A stretch of 46,277 nucleotides of DNA. Origin: a virus. The DNA is taken from positions 1 to 46,277 of the IMG/VR virus record IMGVR_UViG_3300020603_000033; one strand, given 5' to 3'. How positions within the stretch are numbered: the first letter of the stretch is position 1; each line of letters begins with the position of its first letter. Below the pieces are notes generated by a model that worked only from the letters and a program-made list of their open reading frames with translations, did not search any database and was not told where the DNA came from. Shown one piece after another: positions 6,225 through 13,508 of this stretch. Made by a program: the position numbers and the translations under genes.

Positions 6225-6476
6225 ATGCGTCTCTGTCACCACAGGGAGTTGGATTGGCAATTCCCGGAACGCACCAAGTGGACGGACCTACTCACTGGTC
6301 CCGTGGCAGAACTGGCCGAACGCCTTTCGCAGGACGTGCGGGACTGCGAGACCCGCATCCGAAAGCACCCAGAGTACCCTACGGAGAACGCGGCGAAGGC
6401 AGACGCCTACCGCCACGCACTCCGTGAACTGGCCACCGTCATCGAATATCCGGAGGCAACGCCATGCCGTGTCTAG
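6225..6476 (+). CDS. Small hypothetical protein behind promoter B
   Basis: An 83-residue protein. The ATG at 6225 is chosen because AAAGGAG lies eight bases upstream and the promoter at 6171 excludes the longer upstream start. The sequence begins MRLCHHRELDWQFPERTKW and then forms two charged helices (VAELAERLSQDVRDCETRIR; AKADAYRHALRELATVIEY). No motif is recognised. It is the first gene of the second rightward transcript. Confidence 0.68.
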   Translation: MRLCHHRELDWQFPERTKWTDLLTGPVAELAERLSQDVRDCETRIRKHPEYPTENAAKADAYRHALRELATVIEYPEATPCRV

Positions 6477-6495
6477 ACGACCATCCGAGGCCGCC
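6476..6495 (+). ncRNA. Intergenic hairpin, degenerate copy (loop ATCCGA)
   Basis: GACGACC/GGCCGCC arms around ATCCGA, with two A-C mismatches in the stem, followed by ACCACCCT as at 3813. It lies at the stop codon of the preceding gene and 21 bases before the next GTG start. Confidence 0.4.
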
Positions 6496-6516
6496 ACCAC
6501 CCTGAAGGAGACGCTC

Positions 6517-6843
6517 GTGACATCAGACGGCTCGCGCACTTACTGGCACGTGGTAGGGCCCGGCTGGCGGGAGGGCGATCCCCTCCTCTCCTACTGGACG
6601 TTGCAAACTCGCGGCGAACCGCCTCCGTGGAAATGGGATGGCGACCCCTTTACGCACGGCGACCCTGACGTAGTGTGCTTGTTTGAACATCTCCACGAGG
6701 CCGAGGAGATGATCGCGGAGTACGGCGGCCGCCTCCTACGTGTCGATCTGCCGCCCGAGAAAGTCGGCAGTCTCTTGCACGTCGAGGAAGGATACCCAGC
6801 GGCATTCCAGATCGATCCGCAGTACATCACCGTATGTGGGTAG
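6517..6843 (+). CDS. Hypothetical 108-residue protein
   Basis: Starts at GTG six bases after AAGGAG. It is rich in Trp, Gly and Pro in the first half (WHVVGPGWREGDPLLSYWTL, PWKWDGD). A helix follows at about residues 55-70 (FEHLHEAEEMIAEYG), then a short beta region (RLLRVDLPPE) and an acidic end with FQIDPQYITV. The layout resembles small ADP-ribosyl-like or DUF proteins in actinophages, but I cannot assign it. Probably early. Confidence 0.62.
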   Translation: MTSDGSRTYWHVVGPGWREGDPLLSYWTLQTRGEPPPWKWDGDPFTHGDPDVVCLFEHLHEAEEMIAEYGGRLLRVDLPPEKVGSLLHVEEGYPAAFQIDPQYITVCG

Positions 6844-6932
6844 GCATACGTCAGAAACCGCCCTAACACGAGACGGAACAGCCATCGGCTATCACGTCAC
6901 CATCACCGAGACCATCGACAGGGCCATCACTC

Positions 6933-7649
6933 ATGGAGCGCGACCCGACGTACATCGCCCGGCTGATGGCGCTTCCGGACCGTGAACGCCGGATGCTCCT
7001 CTACGGCGTCTGGGACATCGCCAACGAGGGCCTCGTCTACGACGATTTCGACACCATGCGCCATGTCGTCGAGCCGTTCGAGATACCGGAACACTGGACC
7101 CGCCTGCGGAGCATCGACTTCGGCTACAACAATCCCTTCGTCTGCCTTTGGCTGGCTCTGTCACCCGATGACGAGCTCTACTTGTACCGCGAGATCTACG
7201 AGACGGCGCGCCTCGTGTCCGACCTCGCCGACGAGATCACTGCACTGACGGGACACGAGCGTATCGTCGTCACCGTCGCGGACCACGACGTCGAGAACCG
7301 CGCCGAGCTGAATCGACGAGGCGTGCCAACGGTCCCTGCTATCAAGCGCATCCAGGAGGGCATCAGCGAGGTCCGCGCTCGCCTTGCGGCGGACCGACGT
7401 GGCCGCTCCAGGCTGTATGTCCTCCGTGACTCCACTGTGCGCACAGACGCGCGACTCGCGGCCCAAGGCGCCCCAACCTCGACCCGCGAGGAGTTCGCCG
7501 TATACCGCTACGGCGAGTCGGCGGTCGCTTCGACCGAAGCTCCGCTCGATCTGCATGACCACGGGATGGACGCCCTGCGCTACGCATGCATGTACTTGAG
7601 GCACAGGCGCCAGAAGGCGACGCGCTGGCGGTCCGTCAGCGGGATCTAG
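6933..7649 (+). CDS. Orphan terminase large-subunit nuclease domain
   Basis: A 238-residue protein equal to the C-terminal RNase H-like nuclease half of a large terminase. It opens with the linker that normally follows the ATPase (PDRERRMLLYGVWDIANEG, then VYDDFD). The metal-binding core follows: SIDFGYNNPFVCLW with Asp62, VADHD with Asp117/Asp119, and DHGMDALRYA with Asp213. The ATPase half (Walker A and B) is absent; an in-frame stop lies at 6864, so it is not simply extended upstream. The nuclease normally cuts concatemeric phage DNA during packaging. A complete, different TerL lies at 13509, so this is a remnant, a split partner or a domesticated nuclease. No strong ribosome site is seen. 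Confidence 0.8.
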   Translation: MERDPTYIARLMALPDRERRMLLYGVWDIANEGLVYDDFDTMRHVVEPFEIPEHWTRLRSIDFGYNNPFVCLWLALSPDDELYLYREIYETARLVSDLADEITALTGHERIVVTVADHDVENRAELNRRGVPTVPAIKRIQEGISEVRARLAADRRGRSRLYVLRDSTVRTDARLAAQGAPTSTREEFAVYRYGESAVASTEAPLDLHDHGMDALRYACMYLRHRRQKATRWRSVSGI

Positions 7650-7689
7650 GCACCCGGAACCACCTTCGAGCACCCTCAGGAGCGCCGAC

Positions 7690-7767
7690 ATGCCTGACGT
7701 TCAGGTCACCCCAGCCGGCAAGCGCATTATGACGCCCGATCCGGCCCACGAGGAGCACCACCCATGA
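7690..7767 (+). CDS. Tiny 25-residue ORF
   Basis: Begins MPDVQVTPAGKR after CAGGAG (spacing about 6) and ends in TGA overlapping the next ATG. The good ribosome site and the four-base coupling argue that it is translated, perhaps mainly to deliver ribosomes to the next gene. No motif. Confidence 0.45.
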   Translation: MPDVQVTPAGKRIMTPDPAHEEHHP

Positions 7768-8018
7768 CCGCCGACGACGCGAAGGCCTACCCGTTCCAAC
7801 TCATCAACCAAACAACCATGCGCGCCCGATGCACTGCGCTCCATGGCGTCAGCCCTCTGACACTCTCCGAGCGCGAGCTTCAGGCCATCCGCATTGAGCT
7901 CACCCGCATCGCCGACATGCTCGCCGCCATTGCCACCGCCATCGGCAACCCCAATGGCCTCTACTACCCACGGCCACAGACGCCCACCCATACCCCCGCA
8001 TCGGAGGCCCCGCAATGA
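7764..8018 (+). CDS. Small hypothetical protein
   Basis: An 84-residue protein, coupled by ATGA at both ends. Residues 30-62 (LTLSERELQAIRIELTRIAD, then MLAAIATAIG) form a leucine-rich helix; the end is Pro/Thr-rich. GAGGAG precedes the ATG. No family recognised; perhaps a small helical accessory protein of the neighbouring replication genes. Confidence 0.6.
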   Translation: MTADDAKAYPFQLINQTTMRARCTALHGVSPLTLSERELQAIRIELTRIADMLAAIATAIGNPNGLYYPRPQTPTHTPASEAPQ

Positions 8019-8389
8019 TTGGGCTCTCTGAGTTCAACATGGCATACGGCCTCCTGCTTGCCTCGACCGCCCCGCTCGGTTCACGCATCGACAGTTCGTC
8101 CGGGATGGCGTGGACGTCTGAGCTCCGGTACGCACTCACCGGGCCCCGGGCGAAGGACCCCGACCTCACACACCGCGTCTACATCCTGGTGGACGACTGC
8201 CTAACGCTCCTTACCTCGATGGCACGTCACGGCGCATACATCGCCTGCGACACACCCTCGGGAACCCTTTACCTTCCGCCAGAGACCATCGTCGCGGAGG
8301 TCCACATGTACCGGACCGCCCCGCAGAACGAGCTTGGAGACATGGTATGGGCATCGTCACCTACAACGGCGCCCGATTCGAGTGGCTAG
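8015..8389 (+). CDS. Hypothetical 124-residue protein
   Basis: Overlaps the previous gene by four bases and the helicase gene by 43. It has mixed helices and strands: VYILVDDCLTLLTSMARHGA is a possible strand-helix unit, and GTLYLPPETIVAEVHMYR looks like a beta hairpin. No catalytic pattern is seen. The long overlap with the helicase start suggests coordinated expression with it. Confidence 0.58.
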   Translation: MIGLSEFNMAYGLLLASTAPLGSRIDSSSGMAWTSELRYALTGPRAKDPDLTHRVYILVDDCLTLLTSMARHGAYIACDTPSGTLYLPPETIVAEVHMYRTAPQNELGDMVWASSPTTAPDSSG

Positions 8390-10392
8390 GCCACTTCGAC
8401 GAGCGGCACGTGCCCACGAAGGCCCGATGGCGCTGGGACCCGGACGCGAAGGTCTGGTACACCGACATCCTGGAACGCGCAGCTTTACTCGTGCACTACG
8501 CCAAAGGAGCGGCCCACGACCGCTTGCGTGACTACCTCGACGGCATGGAGGAGAGCCGCCAACAGAGCCGCGCCGTAGAGGCCGACATCGACGTGCCCGC
8601 ACCGCCGGGCTGCGAGTACATGCCGTTTCAGTTGGCGGGCATCCGCTACTGCCTCAGCACCCGCACCGGCAATGCCTTGATCGCCGACGAGATGGGCCTG
8701 GGTAAGACGATCCAGGCCCTCGGCCTCATCAACTGCCAACCGGACATACAACGCGTCCTTGTGGTATGCCCCGCCACGGTCAAACGCAACTGGGCTCGCG
8801 AGGCACACAAGTGGCTCGTACGTCCCCACCACATTCGCATATGGGAGAGCGCTGAGCTCAAGGGCCACCGAATGAGCGCCGCGGTGCCCTACGAAGGCGT
8901 GTCCGTTCACATCGTGAACTGGGACATCCTCACCCAGCGCAAACGGGACGACGACGACGAAACCTGGGCGCGCCCGGTTCTCTTGTCGCTACAACCGGAC
9001 CTCTTGGTCTTCGACGAGAGCCACAAGATGAAGAACCCCGCCGCGCAACGCACCAGGGCAGCGCTTGAGATCGCCACGACGGCCAAGCGCAAGCTGGCGC
9101 TGACTGGCACACCGATTGCCAACCGACCCATCGAGGCGTGGACTACGCTTCACATGCTCGACCCCGACTTCTGGCGCACGAAGAGCTACTACGCCAACCG
9201 CTATTGCGACGCCCACATCGAGCGCGTCGCGTGGCACAAGGACGTGTTCAAGGCCAACGGGGCCAGCAATCTCCCCGAGTTGCAGGACCGCCTCCGCGCC
9301 ACCGTGATGGTCCGCCGCCGAAAGATCGACGTGCTCACCGAGTTACCGCCAAAGCGACGCCAGATCATCGAACTCGACCCCGCCAAGTACGCGGAGGTCC
9401 TAGCGAAAGAGGCCGACGTCATTCACCGCACGAAACACGACCTCGCCGCAATGAAGGCCCGCCTCGACAACATCGACCGCGACACAAACGAGGCAGAGTA
9501 CAAGGCCGCCGCCCGAAGCCTGCGGGAGGGGTACACCGTCGCCTTCACCGAACTGTCTCGCGTCCGACACGAGACCGCGCTGGCCAAGGTCCAGGACGTA
9601 ACCGCCTTCGCCGAGGACGCACTGGAGTCCGACGACAAGATACTGGTCTTCGGCCATCACCATGACGTGATCGAATCCCTGGCAACCTTGCTGGCCAAGT
9701 ACGGCGTGGTCACGCTCACCGGCCAGCACACCCAGGACGAGCGCAACCACGCCATCGACGCCTTCCAGACCGACCCCGACATCCGCGTCTTTATCGGCTC
9801 AACACTCGCCGCCGGTATGGGCATCACACTGACCGCCGCCAGCACGGTCGTCTTCGCCGAACTCGATTGGGTGCCCGCCTACCTGAGTCAGGCCGAAGAC
9901 CGAACCCACCGCATCGGCCAAGCCAACAGCGTCAGCGTCTACCACCTTGTCGTCGACGGGTCCCTCGACGCACGCATGGCCACGATCCTTGTTGAGAAAC
10001 AGGCCGTGATCGACGCCGCGCTCGACGACTCCACGGGCGACATGGCCATCAAGCCCTTCGAGGTGCTCGACCTGGCCCCTCCCAAGGTGAAAGAGATCGT
10101 CGGCTATGTCTTCGCCTACGAAGAACTGGCCGCCATTCACGCTTGGCTCCGTCGTCTGTCGGCCCTCTGTGACGGCGCGCGTACCCTCGACGGGGCCGGC
10201 TTCAACAAGAACCATGCCCCCATCGTCCACTCACTCGCCCAGGCGGACGCGCTCACCAACGCGCAAGCCGCCGTCGGCATCCGGCTCGCTAACTTCTACA
10301 AGGGCCAGTTCGAGGCACGGGAGCAAGCCGACATCGGCTACGTCTACCAGCAATGGCGCGCTGCCATTGCAGTCAAGGAGGACGCCGAATGA
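8347..10392 (+). CDS. SNF2-family DNA helicase/translocase
   Basis: A 681-residue protein. The N-terminal 60 residues hold a small module (ARWRWDPDAKVWYTDILERA) common before the helicase core in phage SNF2 proteins. The two RecA-like lobes follow: DEMGLGKT at 114-121 (motif I), VVCPATV (Ia), DESH at 223-226 (Walker B), LTGTPIANRP (III), a helical insertion at about 340-410, GSTLAAGMGITL (V) and DRTHRIGQ at 518-525 (VI). It resembles the SMARCAL1/HARP-like branch that remodels or anneals DNA. In phages these proteins probably act in replication fork remodelling or recombination. The next genes are a tiny coupled gene and a likely annealing protein, which fits a recombination module. Two-metal nuclease motifs are absent. 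Confidence 0.92.
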   Translation: MGIVTYNGARFEWLGHFDERHVPTKARWRWDPDAKVWYTDILERAALLVHYAKGAAHDRLRDYLDGMEESRQQSRAVEADIDVPAPPGCEYMPFQLAGIRYCLSTRTGNALIADEMGLGKTIQALGLINCQPDIQRVLVVCPATVKRNWAREAHKWLVRPHHIRIWESAELKGHRMSAAVPYEGVSVHIVNWDILTQRKRDDDDETWARPVLLSLQPDLLVFDESHKMKNPAAQRTRAALEIATTAKRKLALTGTPIANRPIEAWTTLHMLDPDFWRTKSYYANRYCDAHIERVAWHKDVFKANGASNLPELQDRLRATVMVRRRKIDVLTELPPKRRQIIELDPAKYAEVLAKEADVIHRTKHDLAAMKARLDNIDRDTNEAEYKAAARSLREGYTVAFTELSRVRHETALAKVQDVTAFAEDALESDDKILVFGHHHDVIESLATLLAKYGVVTLTGQHTQDERNHAIDAFQTDPDIRVFIGSTLAAGMGITLTAASTVVFAELDWVPAYLSQAEDRTHRIGQANSVSVYHLVVDGSLDARMATILVEKQAVIDAALDDSTGDMAIKPFEVLDLAPPKVKEIVGYVFAYEELAAIHAWLRRLSALCDGARTLDGAGFNKNHAPIVHSLAQADALTNAQAAVGIRLANFYKGQFEAREQADIGYVYQQWRAAIAVKEDAE

Positions 10393-10730
10393 CCGACGAT
10401 ATCACGATCCACATCAACAATGCCGGGCCGCAGCAGTGGCTTGCGGACCACAACACTCCCACCCTGCGAGCGCCACGGCGCGCGTGGTTCTGCGAAGGCT
10501 ACGACGACGGCGCTGCCTGGGTGCGCCGGTTCCTACGAGACCACAACACCACGCCAGACATCTCCCGCTTCCGCGACGCCCAGTACCTAGGCCTTGTGCA
10601 CCGCGGTCTGTCTGAGCATTTCTGCCGCCCGCTGTATGAGCAGGGATTCGACGCCGCGTACTGTGACGGCCTGGACATTCACGACGCAGACCTTGCGTCC
10701 CAACCCGACCCCCCAACGGAGACCTCGTGA
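10389..10730 (+). CDS. Hypothetical 113-residue protein
   Basis: Starts by ATGA overlap with the helicase stop. It is rich in aromatics, His and Asp (MTDDITIHINNAGPQQWLAD, then RAWFCEGYDDGAAWVRRFLR), with acidic ends. The middle part (CEGYDDGAAWVRRF) resembles a helix seen in phage accessory proteins, but I make no family call. It is likely co-expressed with the helicase and annealing protein. Confidence 0.6.
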   Translation: MTDDITIHINNAGPQQWLADHNTPTLRAPRRAWFCEGYDDGAAWVRRFLRDHNTTPDISRFRDAQYLGLVHRGLSEHFCRPLYEQGFDAAYCDGLDIHDADLASQPDPPTETS

Positions 10731-10804
10731 TGGACCTCCGTTGGCCCTTCGCCCTGGCCATCCTGGCCGCCGCGATCCTCTTCATCTGGAGGCACCACCG
10801 ATGA
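10730..10804 (+). CDS. Tiny single-pass membrane protein (24 residues)
   Basis: MDLRWPFALAILAAAILFIW followed by a basic end (RHHR). This is a short N terminus, one hydrophobic helix of about 16 residues and a positive C-terminal tail. It overlaps the preceding stop codon, and its own stop overlaps the next ATG (ATGA), so it fits perfectly in the operon. It could be a small membrane protein affecting the host, or mainly a coupling peptide. It was found by reading the junction. Confidence 0.5.
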   Translation: MDLRWPFALAILAAAILFIWRHHR

Positions 10805-11769
10805 GCGCCGAGCCCGACGTGTTCGACCCCGAAGACGAAGCCCCATCCGAGGAGCGGTACATGGACGCAGTCAACGAGGCTGTCGCCGATGCCGCCCACA
10901 CACCACCATCCCCGACAACCTCTGTCTGGGAGACGCTGAGCCGACCGATCCCCAAGCAACTGCTCTTCACGCGGCCGGGCGCGGACGGCAAGAACTACAC
11001 CTACATCGCCTGGCCCGTCGCCTGGAAACTCATCAAGGCCAAGTACCCACACGCCACGTACAAGTGCTTCGGGCCGAAGGAATGCGGGGGAGGTTACTCC
11101 GTGAGGGCCTCCATCACGATCGACGGAGAGACCCAGTACGGCATCGGCTGGTTCCGCACTTGGGCGCCCACGAACGTCGACCGCGCCACTGGCGAGATCA
11201 AGCGCAACGACAAGGGACGCCTTGTGGAGGACATGCGCCCCGACTGTGGCGTGAAGGGCGCGGAGTCCGACGCCCTGATCCGCGCCGCACGGTGCCACGG
11301 CCTCGGGATCGACCTGTGGATCAAGGAGGAACACCGCGCAGCGCTGGACGCTGTGCTTGCCAAGGTCCGCCCAGCGGCCCCAACACCCGTCCACGAGTCC
11401 CCACCGCAACCTGCCGCTGCGCCCACACCCCCGGCCGCGGTAGAATCCAAGTGGACGCCCGAACCGCAGGCTCAGCCTTGGATCGACAATGCCACCCAAC
11501 GGTTCCCCGAGATCGCCGCGAAGACCCCAGCGGCCCTCGTCGACGCGATCAAAGCCCTCGAAACTGAACTCCACGACCTGTCCGTCTCTGGATTCCTCGT
11601 CCCCGACGACGTACGTGAGAAGCGTCAGTGGTTCTGCCCGACGGCGAGACTCACAGAGGCGCCGCTTCCGGGCCTTCGCGGCTACCTCGCTTGGCTCTGG
11701 CATCTCAGAGCCCGCCTTGACTCCAACGCCAACGGCCAAGGAGACGCCGACAAGCCATCTGCCGCGTAA
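10801..11769 (+). CDS. Probable ssDNA-annealing protein (Sak3/DUF1071-like)
   Basis: A 322-residue protein. Residues 60-180 carry a pattern seen in DUF1071/Sak3 single-strand annealing proteins: YTYIAWPVAWKLIKAKYPHA, then strand pairs around YSVRASITIDG and YGIGWF, and the closing KGAESDALIRAARCHGLGID with LWIK. The rest is a Pro/Ala-rich linker (residues 185-235) and a helical end that may bind SSB or other partners. Such proteins anneal complementary strands during phage recombination, usually beside helicases and nucleases, as here after the SNF2 gene. The call is by recalled pattern; Rad52-like folds cannot be told apart by eye. Confidence 0.6.
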   Translation: MSAEPDVFDPEDEAPSEERYMDAVNEAVADAAHTPPSPTTSVWETLSRPIPKQLLFTRPGADGKNYTYIAWPVAWKLIKAKYPHATYKCFGPKECGGGYSVRASITIDGETQYGIGWFRTWAPTNVDRATGEIKRNDKGRLVEDMRPDCGVKGAESDALIRAARCHGLGIDLWIKEEHRAALDAVLAKVRPAAPTPVHESPPQPAAAPTPPAAVESKWTPEPQAQPWIDNATQRFPEIAAKTPAALVDAIKALETELHDLSVSGFLVPDDVREKRQWFCPTARLTEAPLPGLRGYLAWLWHLRARLDSNANGQGDADKPSAA

Positions 11770-11788
11770 CGCCCTTCACCCCGAGACT

Positions 11789-12037
11789 GTGCGCAAGGCC
11801 CGCTTGGCGACCACGCTAGCGGGCCTTGGCATTTCCGACGCCGAGATCGCCGCCACCCTTCGCCTCAAAACCTCTGACGTTCCCATCCTGCTCTTTCAGT
11901 ACCAGGCCCATGTCTCTGGCTACGGTGCCCATCCCCTCCCTATGTTCTGGAGCTTCTATGCCACCCTCTCCGACCAGTACCCTGTGGCAATGCCCAAGCT
12001 GCAATGCGACGTTGGCAGTAGTGCCCAATCCAGCTAA
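11789..12037 (+). CDS. Small helix-turn-helix-like protein
   Basis: The frame is clearly protein-like from ALHPETVRKARLATTLAGLG onward. AGLGISDAEIAATLRLKTSD reads as a helix-turn-helix of the sigma/terminase small-subunit type. The rest (QYQAHVSGYGAHPLPMFWSF) is aromatic. The start is uncertain. I use the GTG at 11789, but the AAGGAG at 11739 would better serve a CTG at 11759, which adds ten residues and overlaps the preceding gene. It overlaps the zinc-ribbon gene at its 3' end. Function unknown. Confidence 0.48.
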   Translation: MRKARLATTLAGLGISDAEIAATLRLKTSDVPILLFQYQAHVSGYGAHPLPMFWSFYATLSDQYPVAMPKLQCDVGSSAQSS

Positions 12038-12620
12038 GGGCCTTGCGTTTCGGTGCCCTGCCTGCGCCACTCCCCTCGTTAAGGCCTCCTCGGAGTCGGA
12101 GCACGCGATGATCCGCAAGCGCTCCTACACCTGTTCCAATTGCAGGCGCCACTGGCACAGCACCGAGTGGCTTGACGTCCTGACATCCGAGATGGTCGTG
12201 CACATCAGCGAGTTGGCGCGCATGTTCGCGCACCCAGCGATAGCCGCCAACCTACCGCTGCGTACGACGGACGGCGAAGCCGAGGGCCGCGGAACCCTCA
12301 CACTCCGGAGGTGGCTGAAGGACGGGACGGTCAGCGAGTACTGGGGCCCGATGATTGAGCCGCTGGCGAAGGTTCTCGTCGAGCGGGACGTCGTGGCACT
12401 TCCCCAGGACCTGGTGGGCAAGTTCTCCCGGATCGTGAAGCGGCTGGACCTTCCGGTTCGCATCCTCAAGGAGACCGCGGGGGTGGTCGCCGTCGCGGAG
12501 GGCGGCTGGCACAAGGGCCAGGTCTACGGCTCGGAGACCGACCCTCGCTACGACCGGATCACCTTCTACCTCCGAAAGGACAAGCACCCCTTCCACATGA
12601 CGAAAGGCAAGCCTGCATGA
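11958..12620 (+). CDS. Zinc-ribbon protein with NrdR-like finger
   Basis: A 220-residue protein from the ATG after CTGGAG. Cysteines C12-P-S-C15, C33-P-A-C36 and C59-S-N-C62 form two possible ribbons. The second, CPAC ... IRKRSYTCSNC followed by RRHWHSTEW, copies the spacing and RRR-C-x-x-C-x-x-R-F-x-T-x-E layout of the NrdR zinc ribbon, with R-H-W-H-S-T-E in place of R-F-T-T-Y-E. The ATP-cone that follows in NrdR is not evident; instead there are about 155 residues with helical and beta parts. It could be a DNA-binding regulator or a replication accessory protein. It is coupled by ATGA to the next gene. Confidence 0.6.
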   Translation: MPPSPTSTLWQCPSCNATLAVVPNPAKGLAFRCPACATPLVKASSESEHAMIRKRSYTCSNCRRHWHSTEWLDVLTSEMVVHISELARMFAHPAIAANLPLRTTDGEAEGRGTLTLRRWLKDGTVSEYWGPMIEPLAKVLVERDVVALPQDLVGKFSRIVKRLDLPVRILKETAGVVAVAEGGWHKGQVYGSETDPRYDRITFYLRKDKHPFHMTKGKPA

Positions 12621-12967
12621 GCCTCTTCGAGTTCCCGATTGCCGTGGCCGCCGTGGCGCTATCCTTGGGGTACGTGGCCCGGTTCGCGTACAATGCAGGC
12701 AAGGCAGACCGCGTGCTGGAGCGTCGGCTCCGTGAAGAACTAGGCGAGAACCTGTCTCTCCTTGGCCGGCGGATCGATGCCCTGGAGGCCGCAGACATCG
12801 ACCGCACTCGGCAGCTACGCGAACTCGCCGAGGAGTACCGGGAGGTCGTAGGTCCGAAGCATGAAGAACGAATCACCAAACTCATCCAAGAGACCGCGGC
12901 GACCAAGAACACCCGCAAGACCTGGCGCGACCGATACGGGCTCCAACCCACTGATGCCGAACGCTGA
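12617..12967 (+). CDS. Membrane-anchored coiled-coil protein
   Basis: A 116-residue protein. Residues 5-25 (EFPIAVAAVALSLGYVARFA) are a membrane helix. Residues 30-95 form a charged coiled coil (ADRVLERRLREELGENLSLL, IDRTRQLRELAEEYREVV), and the end is basic. Starts by ATGA overlap. Such one-helix coiled-coil proteins occur among phage lysis (spanin-like) and unknown membrane proteins. There is no lipobox and no neighbouring lysis gene, so I leave it unassigned. Confidence 0.62.
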   Translation: MSLFEFPIAVAAVALSLGYVARFAYNAGKADRVLERRLREELGENLSLLGRRIDALEAADIDRTRQLRELAEEYREVVGPKHEERITKLIQETAATKNTRKTWRDRYGLQPTDAER

Positions 12968-13499
12968 CGCTGGCGCGAAGATCGGCATCACTGAACTGGA
13001 CACGGACCTCGCTGTCGAACCCCTCGCCTCGCAGTTCATGCGCGCGCTGTTGCTCCGCCAACTGGCAACTCCCGACGGCGTGATCGAGGTACTGCGCCAG
13101 GAGTTCCAAGACGCACGCAGCACCAAGGACTATCTCGTCCCCGACGCGCGTTGGGACATCATCCTACTCATGCGCGCGAGGGGCGTGTTCCTGTCGGACA
13201 TCGCCGAGGCGTGCAAGATCGACTTCCCCGAACTCCTGTACTGGTTCCACACCCCGGGCATCGTGCGCGACATCTGGACGCTGATGGAGACGGAGGAATG
13301 GGAGCGCTTCAAGGTGAAGGCCAGGCAACGAGTCATCGCTGCCTTGGACGATCCCGAGGTCCTGCCTACTAGCGCGATCGAGGTCGCCGCGAAGCTCGTC
13401 GCCATGTTTCAACCGGAGCGTAGGACCGTCACCGATGACGACCCCGCCGAGTTCATCGAGTCCCTGACCCGGAATCCGATGCCGCTCCCCAAGGGCTGA
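12954..13499 (+). CDS. Putative terminase small subunit
   Basis: A 181-residue protein directly upstream of TerL with a 9-base gap. Residues 62-100 contain a helix-turn-helix-like unit (MRARGVFLSDIAEACKIDFP), followed by helices around residues 108-130 and AIEVAAKLVAMFQPERR near 155, the arrangement of a DNA-binding N part and oligomerisation helices in TerS. Small terminases recognise the packaging site and stimulate TerL. A longer start at 12861 is possible but overlaps the previous gene by over 100 bases with a basic low-complexity lead. The ribosome site is weak for both. The call rests mainly on position and the HTH-like part. Confidence 0.58.
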   Translation: MPNADAGAKIGITELDTDLAVEPLASQFMRALLLRQLATPDGVIEVLRQEFQDARSTKDYLVPDARWDIILLMRARGVFLSDIAEACKIDFPELLYWFHTPGIVRDIWTLMETEEWERFKVKARQRVIAALDDPEVLPTSAIEVAAKLVAMFQPERRTVTDDDPAEFIESLTRNPMPLPKG

Positions 13500-13508
13500 G
13501 GAATTGCA

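Noticed and set aside
10414-11739. 441-codon minus-strand frame
   Set aside because: Shadow of the annealing-protein genes on the plus strand; long antisense frames are expected at this GC content.
12617-12967. Spanin or holin assignment for the membrane coiled-coil proteins at 12617 and 20832
   Set aside because: No lipobox, no overlapping partner and no endolysin gene nearby; topology alone is not enough.
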